From NCBI GenBank assembly GCA_002346225.1, contig DDYY01000068.1, positions 45,763 through 109,762 on the forward strand: a DNA stretch of 64,000 bases, read 5' to 3'. Below the pieces are notes generated by a model. It made no database searches. It was not told where the DNA came from and saw only the letters and a program-made list of their open reading frames with translations. Below, in pieces: positions 59,079-64,000 of this stretch. Origin of the DNA: Bacteroidetes bacterium UBA3022. Lineage in GTDB: Bacteria; Bacteroidota; Bacteroidia; Chitinophagales; BACL12. Positions within the stretch are counted from its first letter, which is position 1. Each line of letters begins with the position of its first letter. The translations under genes were made by a program, and so were the position numbers.

Positions 59079-60422
59079 TTAATTATTCCAATTCAGTTTA
59101 TTGATATTCTTTCCACAGATTTCTCCAAGGATAACACCTTGAACACAAGCCTGACGATAGTGGATGCCACCGTAAATCCTGGAAATGGCTGCTTCATTGG
59201 AAGCTTCTTTGAAAGAATTGAAGGATCTGGCCGGATGTACCCCAGCATGGCTGTCATCAGTGAAAATGTAGTGCTTGCCATAGATACTTTCCATCACAGT
59301 CGCGAATGCGCCCATATTGGTGGAGTGTCCGGATGTATACTCAGGGAATGGTGGAGTTCCTACAATAGTGGTAAAGGTGGGATCTATATGATCTATTATG
59401 TAAGTGACGGGACGCACCAGATTGTAGATATACTTGTTATGCCAGCAGGTTACAAAAGCATCGTGTAATGACAAGCCCAACTTGGCATAGACATATGCTG
59501 CTTTACCCAAGTCTTCACCTTCCTGATCAATGACCTGTTTTGCAATAGCTACGGCATGCCCCGGAGGCGTGAAAGTTGCTCCCGGATCATCGGCCCAAAA
59601 CAATGCAATAGCCACATGCTCGGGTTCAGCTGCATTCACCAGCTCTGCTACTTCCATGGCCTGCTTATACATGATAGATGATGGATCGGTGGAATAGGCA
59701 TAAGGAGGTACTGCAATTGCCTGCTCGACACTGCTGGCAACAAATGGGCGTACATTCCCCCAATAGGGTTGTAGTGCAGGTGCAAATGCGGGAGGGGTGG
59801 GTACCCAAGCAGATTCGCCTGTTACAGGAATGTAATCTGCAGGGAAGTTATTGAGATGTGCCTGATGACCGCCATCTGTCTTGGAATATTCAAAGACAGC
59901 CTCTGCCACCGCCTTGCCAAATGTCATAGAACGTTCCAATACAGCAGGGGAAACATTATCAAATGAATTTTCAAAATCAGTATGTATGTTTTGCAATGTT
60001 GTGCTGTTCTCGCTCGAAACGTTATCCATTAATAAACTAAGAATGGTAAACATGGCTTCATTGGCACAAATCCCCCAATGATAATCTTTGTTTTCCTCTA
60101 TCAGCGGCAAGGCACCTAATTCATTGAGTTGGCCGGCCATTGATAATTTATTAGGGATACCCGGTTGTACTGATTCATAAAGCGCCAGTCCGGTATATCC
60201 AAATGCTCTGGCTGCAACAGGGGGCGTCCATCCGGGAGATTCCTTTACCATTTTCAGCATATGCCCCATATAGGTTTGGGGGATTTCTGAGGAATATGCA
60301 GCAGCTGCAACGTTTCCAAATGGTTCATAATCAGGAGTATTCAAATCCTCCTTGGCGCAACTCCAAATAAGGGTTGTCAATAGTAATAAGATTGCGAAGC
60401 TTCGGGTAAACATCGTTTTCAT
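59079..60422 (-). CDS. Vanadium-haloperoxidase/PAP2-like lipoprotein
   Basis: 447 residues. Lipoprotein signal with WSC (Cys22). The helical phosphatase/haloperoxidase core has KYIYNLVRPVTYI (K-x6-RP), PFPEYTSGHSTNMGAF (T-S-G-H-S in place of P-S-G-H) and SRIYGGIHYRQACVQG (SR-x5-H). All three parts of the vanadate/phosphate site are present. It could be a vanadium-dependent haloperoxidase or an acid phosphatase; sequence alone does not decide. Such lipoproteins are frequent in Bacteroidota. It is 57 bases upstream of the FKBP gene on the same strand. Confidence 0.88.
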   Translation of the reverse strand: MKTMFTRSFAILLLLTTLIWSCAKEDLNTPDYEPFGNVAAAAYSSEIPQTYMGHMLKMVKESPGWTPPVAARAFGYTGLALYESVQPGIPNKLSMAGQLNELGALPLIEENKDYHWGICANEAMFTILSLLMDNVSSENSTTLQNIHTDFENSFDNVSPAVLERSMTFGKAVAEAVFEYSKTDGGHQAHLNNFPADYIPVTGESAWVPTPPAFAPALQPYWGNVRPFVASSVEQAIAVPPYAYSTDPSSIMYKQAMEVAELVNAAEPEHVAIALFWADDPGATFTPPGHAVAIAKQVIDQEGEDLGKAAYVYAKLGLSLHDAFVTCWHNKYIYNLVRPVTYIIDHIDPTFTTIVGTPPFPEYTSGHSTNMGAFATVMESIYGKHYIFTDDSHAGVHPARSFNSFKEASNEAAISRIYGGIHYRQACVQGVILGEICGKNINKLNWNN

Positions 60423-60540
60423 AGTGTTTATTTTTATGCAAAAAGAACACAGAAAGGGATGTTCCTATAGGAATTTGTTCAAACCTATTCTTAACGATAT
60501 CAATGCACCGTAAATAAGTTTTAACAATAAGTAAAGGGCA

Positions 60541-61248
60541 TTATAATTCAAATATATGGCCTGACGGAAGCTCCACCGGCTCCTCCCCTGCTGCAAACCA
60601 GCGTGCTGAAAGTGCTCCCTTTAGTATAGCTTTTTTACCATGCACCTCCAGCCAGCTGCCTTCACGTAGTCCGAGCACCGGCTGCGTATTAAAGTGATGA
60701 AATTCATTGATTCTTGTTTCTCTTGTCTCCCCCATGTGTGTGCTGTTAACATCAGGATCCAGATAGTGGGGGTTCAAATTAAAGGGGAGCAACTGCAAAG
60801 CGTCGAAGGAGGGTGGATAAACAATAGGCATGTCATTGGTTGTACCAATAGTTAATCCGGTAATATTACTACCGGCACTGGTCCCCATGTACGGCATGCC
60901 TTCTCGAATCCGTTGTCGTAACAGTTCTATTAAATCCATCTTATACAGTTCATTAAGCAACACAAAAGTATTTCCGCCGCCGGTAAAGACTCCATCGGCA
61001 GCCTGAATGGCAGCCTTGGTGTCGGTATATTCATGAATTCCTTTTACAGAAAGCTGGATAGAGCTAAACGCATTTCTTACTTTTTCGGTATAACTATCGT
61101 GGCTGATACCGGATGGCCGAGCAAAAGGTATAAAAACAATGTTTCCCTTCGGCGGAAAGAAGGTTTTTACAGAAGGAAGTATATACTCGAGATAAGATGA
61201 TCCGTGAAGGGTAGAAGTACTTACAACCAATAAATTTGGAGCTGTCAT
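60541..61248 (-). CDS. pepE: Peptidase E (alpha-aspartyl dipeptidase, S51)
   Basis: 235 residues. The nucleophilic Ser is in YMGTSAGSNITG, the GGGNTFVLLNELYKMDL loop and PFNLNPHYLDPD with its conserved His lie as in PepE. The enzyme cleaves dipeptides starting with Asp. It follows the MFS gene after 54 bases on the same strand. Confidence 0.92.
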   Translation of the reverse strand: MTAPNLLVVSTSTLHGSSYLEYILPSVKTFFPPKGNIVFIPFARPSGISHDSYTEKVRNAFSSIQLSVKGIHEYTDTKAAIQAADGVFTGGGNTFVLLNELYKMDLIELLRQRIREGMPYMGTSAGSNITGLTIGTTNDMPIVYPPSFDALQLLPFNLNPHYLDPDVNSTHMGETRETRINEFHHFNTQPVLGLREGSWLEVHGKKAILKGALSARWFAAGEEPVELPSGHIFEL

Positions 61249-61302
61249 ATAATATATTTTAATAATTCAAACTACCTGGTCAACTATATAGACCCGCTGT
61301 AT

Positions 61303-62535
61303 TTAATCCAATTCCATATAGTCCAGGTCTTTGCCATAGGTATCCTGCAAAGGTAGCAATGCAAAAAATGCAGCCATCATGCATATCATACCGACAATAG
61401 TAGCAGCCGGTACTGCACTGAATTTGTCGTTAAAAAATTGATAGGATAATGTTACCGGTATAACTGAACCCCGAACAAAATTGGGGACTGTTGTGGTAAC
61501 GGTAGATCTTATGTTGGTGCCAAATTGTTCGCTGGCCATGGTTACAAACAGTGCCCAGTATCCCGCACTAAAGCCAAGTGCAAAACAAAGGAAATAGAAA
61601 TAGAAGAGACTGATATCGCGGGAATAGAGGTAAAGCAGAATGACTCCTGTGCAACCAATGATATAGTAGAGGACTACTTTCTTTCTCGACTTAATGAGCT
61701 GGCTGATCATGCCACTTGCAAAGTCCCCTACTGAAAGACCTACATAACACCAGAGAATAGCCCATTTAGCCTCTACTCCACCCTGCACTCCAATAATATC
61801 ACTCAGTTCAGGAGAAAGGATTACAAGAATACCTATCACAAACCAAATTGGTACACCAATGAGAATACAAAGTGCATATTTATACAGCCGCCTTCCATCT
61901 GTAAACAGCTTTAGGAACCGGAGACTCGTGCCCGTTTCCATTTTTACTTTATGGAACATACCCGACTCGTAGGTGCCGATTCGCAATACAAGCAAGGCCA
62001 GCCCCAGTCCTCCTCCTACATAATAAGAAGTTTGCCATTGAAAGTTATCTGCAACCAGCGCGCCCACAACAGCCCCCAATGCGCCGAAGGTCACCACCAC
62101 CATGGTTCCATAACCCCGGTTTTCCTTTGTCATGGTTTCATTTACCAGGGTAATACCGGCACCCAATTCTCCGGCAAGACCTATTCCGGCCATTAATCTC
62201 AAAATGGCATATTGGTCCATATTCACCACCATTCCATTCAGGATATTAGCAACCGAATACAGAAAAATAGATCCGTACAAAACGGATATCCGCCCCTTCA
62301 TATCACCCAAAATGCCCCAAAGAATTCCACCAATGAGCATTCCCGCCATTTGCATATTCAGCAGAAAAAGTCCTTTATCTACGAGTTCCTGCCCAGAGTA
62401 ACCCAGGGCAGAAAGACTGGGGCCGCGCACTATTCCAAAAAGAATGAGGTCGTAAATGTCGACGAAATAACCCAGGGCTGCGACAATTACAGTAACATTG
62501 AATACGCGCTCAGTGAGTGGTCGGTGCTGGGTCAT
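61303..62535 (-). CDS. MFS transporter
   Basis: 410 residues, 12 predicted membrane helices. The helix 2-3 loop is GILWGILGDMKGRISVLYGS (G-D-x-x-G-R), and RLMAGIGLAGELGAGITLVNE on helix 4-5 resembles the sugar/metabolite-proton symporter group. The substrate is unknown. The gene begins 8 bases after the folA stop, so it is in the thyA-folA run and could carry a nucleoside-related or folate-related compound, but that is only context. Confidence 0.85.
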   Translation of the reverse strand: MTQHRPLTERVFNVTVIVAALGYFVDIYDLILFGIVRGPSLSALGYSGQELVDKGLFLLNMQMAGMLIGGILWGILGDMKGRISVLYGSIFLYSVANILNGMVVNMDQYAILRLMAGIGLAGELGAGITLVNETMTKENRGYGTMVVVTFGALGAVVGALVADNFQWQTSYYVGGGLGLALLVLRIGTYESGMFHKVKMETGTSLRFLKLFTDGRRLYKYALCILIGVPIWFVIGILVILSPELSDIIGVQGGVEAKWAILWCYVGLSVGDFASGMISQLIKSRKKVVLYYIIGCTGVILLYLYSRDISLFYFYFLCFALGFSAGYWALFVTMASEQFGTNIRSTVTTTVPNFVRGSVIPVTLSYQFFNDKFSAVPAATIVGMICMMAAFFALLPLQDTYGKDLDYMELD

Positions 62536-62543
62536 TGATTGTG

Positions 62544-63056
62544 CTATTCCAAAATATCAGGTTTTCGCTCATACACCATAAATGTATGGTCATAAGGATT
62601 CTTCTCGTCCATCAATCTTTCGTCTGAATCAGTAAGTACCCACTCATCGGGGTCAGGTTGAGGAAAGAAGGTATCCCCTTCGAATGTTTCGTGGATGCGG
62701 GTAAGGTAGATTCTTTGGCAGTAGGGCAATGCCTGGCGGTAAATTTCACCTCCACCCAGTACCATTACTTCCTGTTCATCTTTTAACACAGTATGGTTCA
62801 ATGCATCCTGAACCGAATGCACCACTATACTATCATCGGCTTTGAATTGCTGATCTCTTGTAATAATGATAAACTTCCTTCCGGGCAGGACCTTGTTCCC
62901 TAATGCATTGTATGTTTTCCTTCCCAATATACACCAATGTCCCATGGTTGTTTCCCTGAAGAAACGCAAATCGGATGGTAGCTTCTTCCAGGGCATATCG
63001 CCATTATGACCAATTACATCATTTTCTGCACATGCTACAATTATGGCCAACCTCAT
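62544..63056 (-). CDS. folA: Dihydrofolate reductase
   Basis: 170 residues. NADPH-dependent reduction of dihydrofolate. Motifs: IIVACAENDVIGHNGDMPWKKLPSDLRFFRETTMG (Met20-type loop and the catalytic acidic position), WCILGRKTYNALG, IITRDQQF, VMVLGGGEIYRQALPYCQRIYLTRI and GDTFFPQPD. It overlaps thyA by 4 bases, the classical pairing, since ThyA generates dihydrofolate. Confidence 0.97.
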   Translation of the reverse strand: MRLAIIVACAENDVIGHNGDMPWKKLPSDLRFFRETTMGHWCILGRKTYNALGNKVLPGRKFIIITRDQQFKADDSIVVHSVQDALNHTVLKDEQEVMVLGGGEIYRQALPYCQRIYLTRIHETFEGDTFFPQPDPDEWVLTDSDERLMDEKNPYDHTFMVYERKPDILE

Positions 63057-63847
63057 ACACTGACGTTTGCTTTGATATGTGGATGTGGGTCATAGTTGAG
63101 TAAAGTAAAGTCTTCGAACTGAAAACTGAATATATCCTTGACGTTCGGGTTTATCACCATAGTTGGTAGTGGTCTGGGCTCACGGGTCAGTTGCAGCGCA
63201 GCCAATTCAAGGTGGTCATTGTAGAGGTGTGCATCCCCGAATGTATGCACGAATGTACCCGGCTCCAAACCGGTTACCTGCGCCATCATCATGGTAAGCA
63301 GAGCATACGATGCGATGTTGAATGGCACCCCTAAAAAAGTATCTGCACTGCGCTGATAAAGCTGGCAGGACAACTTACCATCTGCGACATAAAACTGAAA
63401 CAGACAATGACAGGGAGGAAGTGCCATATTATCGACATCGGCCACATTCCAGGCACTTACTATGATTCTTCTGGAATCCGGTTTGTTGCGAATGGTTTCT
63501 ACAGCCTGAGCAATCTGGTCAATTTTTCTTCCGTCTGGTGTAGGCCAGCTTCTCCACTGGTGACCGTAGACAGGCCCCAGGTTCCCCTCTGCATCTGCCC
63601 ATTCATCCCAAATCCGCACACCATTTTCCTTTAGGTAGGCAATGTTGGTATCACCTTTAAGAAACCATAGTAATTCGTAGATAATAGACCGCAGGTGAAG
63701 CTTTTTTGTCGTCACCAAGGGAAAGCCCTTCTGAAGATCAAATCGCATCTGATAGCCAAATATGCTCTTGGTACCGGTTCCGGTACGATCGGATTTTACG
63801 AATCCTTCATCCAGGATTTTCTTCAATAAGTCATGGTATTCCTGCAT
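63053..63847 (-). CDS. thyA: Thymidylate synthase
   Basis: 264 residues, exactly the E. coli length class. DRTGTGTKSIFGYQMRFDLQ, LLWFLKGDTNIAYLKENGVRIWDEWA, YGHQWRSW, the catalytic Cys in MALPPCHCLFQFYV, QLYQRSADTFLGVPFNIASYA and the C-terminal FEDFTLLNYDPHPHIKANVSV are all typical. It methylates dUMP with methylene-tetrahydrofolate. First gene of thyA-folA-MFS. Confidence 0.98.
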   Translation of the reverse strand: MQEYHDLLKKILDEGFVKSDRTGTGTKSIFGYQMRFDLQKGFPLVTTKKLHLRSIIYELLWFLKGDTNIAYLKENGVRIWDEWADAEGNLGPVYGHQWRSWPTPDGRKIDQIAQAVETIRNKPDSRRIIVSAWNVADVDNMALPPCHCLFQFYVADGKLSCQLYQRSADTFLGVPFNIASYALLTMMMAQVTGLEPGTFVHTFGDAHLYNDHLELAALQLTREPRPLPTMVINPNVKDIFSFQFEDFTLLNYDPHPHIKANVSV

Positions 63848-63851
63848 TTCC

Positions 63852-63859
63852 CAAAAATA
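63852..63859 (-). promoter_or_regulatory. -7 element TATTTTTG abutting the thyA start
   Basis: Exact TAnnTTTG match on the minus strand with four bases before the ATG at 63847. It predicts a leaderless thyA-folA-MFS mRNA. Confidence 0.5.
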
Positions 63860-64000
63860 GGAAACTACCGCCGATGTGTTGTACTACATGTTGCCAATGC
63901 GAGGTAGTATCAACATACTTTCAACAGGCTTTAGAAAAACTTCGGAGTAAACATGAACTGGAGGTAGGTAAATACCCCTGAGTTCCCGCCATTAGGCCCC

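Noticed and set aside
1..64000. CRISPR arrays, rRNA, tRNA, prophage or intact insertion sequences
   Set aside because: Intergenic regions are short and I found no spaced repeat arrays, cloverleaf-like segments, integrase, transposase or phage structural genes.

Overview
The window looks like chromosome from a free-living member of the Bacteroidota, probably the Chitinophagales/Saprospirales side of the phylum. This is inference from several features. Three proteins carry type IX secretion (T9SS) C-terminal sorting domains and one has the PorE-like TPR/propeller/OmpA architecture. Menaquinone genes of the futalosine route are present. Many starts have the Bacteroidota -7 promoter element TAnnTTTG a few bases upstream and lack Shine-Dalgarno sequences. 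TGA is used as a normal stop. I see no rRNA, tRNA, CRISPR array, prophage or intact insertion sequence.

Layout. 1-8.3 kb: truncated LuxR-type regulator with a degenerate receiver, three-gene transhydrogenase operon (pntAA-pntAB-pntB), DUF3667 gene broken by an in-frame TGA, large T9SS cargo protein, thioesterase and tsaD. 8.4-13.1 kb: a giant tamB. 13.1-15.7 kb: accessory stretch with a TPR-like protein, a 48-residue secreted-type peptide with its own promoter, and a small unknown protein behind a duplicated leader. 15.7-22.2 kb: envelope genes (GT4-GT2-ribBA operon, polyprenyl-type GT2, PAP2 phosphatase, LptF/G). 22.2-32.1 kb: SRPBCC protein, long-form GAPDH, ffh, GT4, ArsC-like protein, histidine kinase, nitroreductase, IMPACT protein, universal stress protein, nucleoside phosphorylase. 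32.1-38.7 kb: mqnE-phosphatase-mqnA operon, M43 metalloprotease, lipB-rluD, YraN, VOC protein.

38.7-47.6 kb is the most interesting part. It holds an ECF sigma factor and, upstream on the same strand, a MerR regulator with the W-x9-EH and lower-ligand His signature of CarH adenosylcobalamin photoreceptors. Both genes are preceded by the same palindrome, TTGTTTAA-N16-TTAAACAA. A universal stress protein diverges from carH. About 3 kb further on is a tight four-gene lipid operon: two cyclopropane-fatty-acid-synthase-like methyltransferases, a DUF1365 protein and an FAD oxidoreductase. I read this as a probable light/photo-oxidative stress circuit. The operators and residues are visible in the sequence; the link to the lipid operon is inference.

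47.8-64 kb: small membrane protein, PorE-like OmpA lipoprotein, tryptophan dioxygenase, UbiD-family decarboxylase, FadL/OmpP1-like porin behind a remarkable Trp/Gly/Asn/Tyr-rich exported protein, proS, FKBP lipoprotein, vanadium-haloperoxidase-like lipoprotein, peptidase E, and the thyA-folA-MFS run. Many genes on opposite strands converge with very short gaps or overlap. Several rho-independent terminators are clear.
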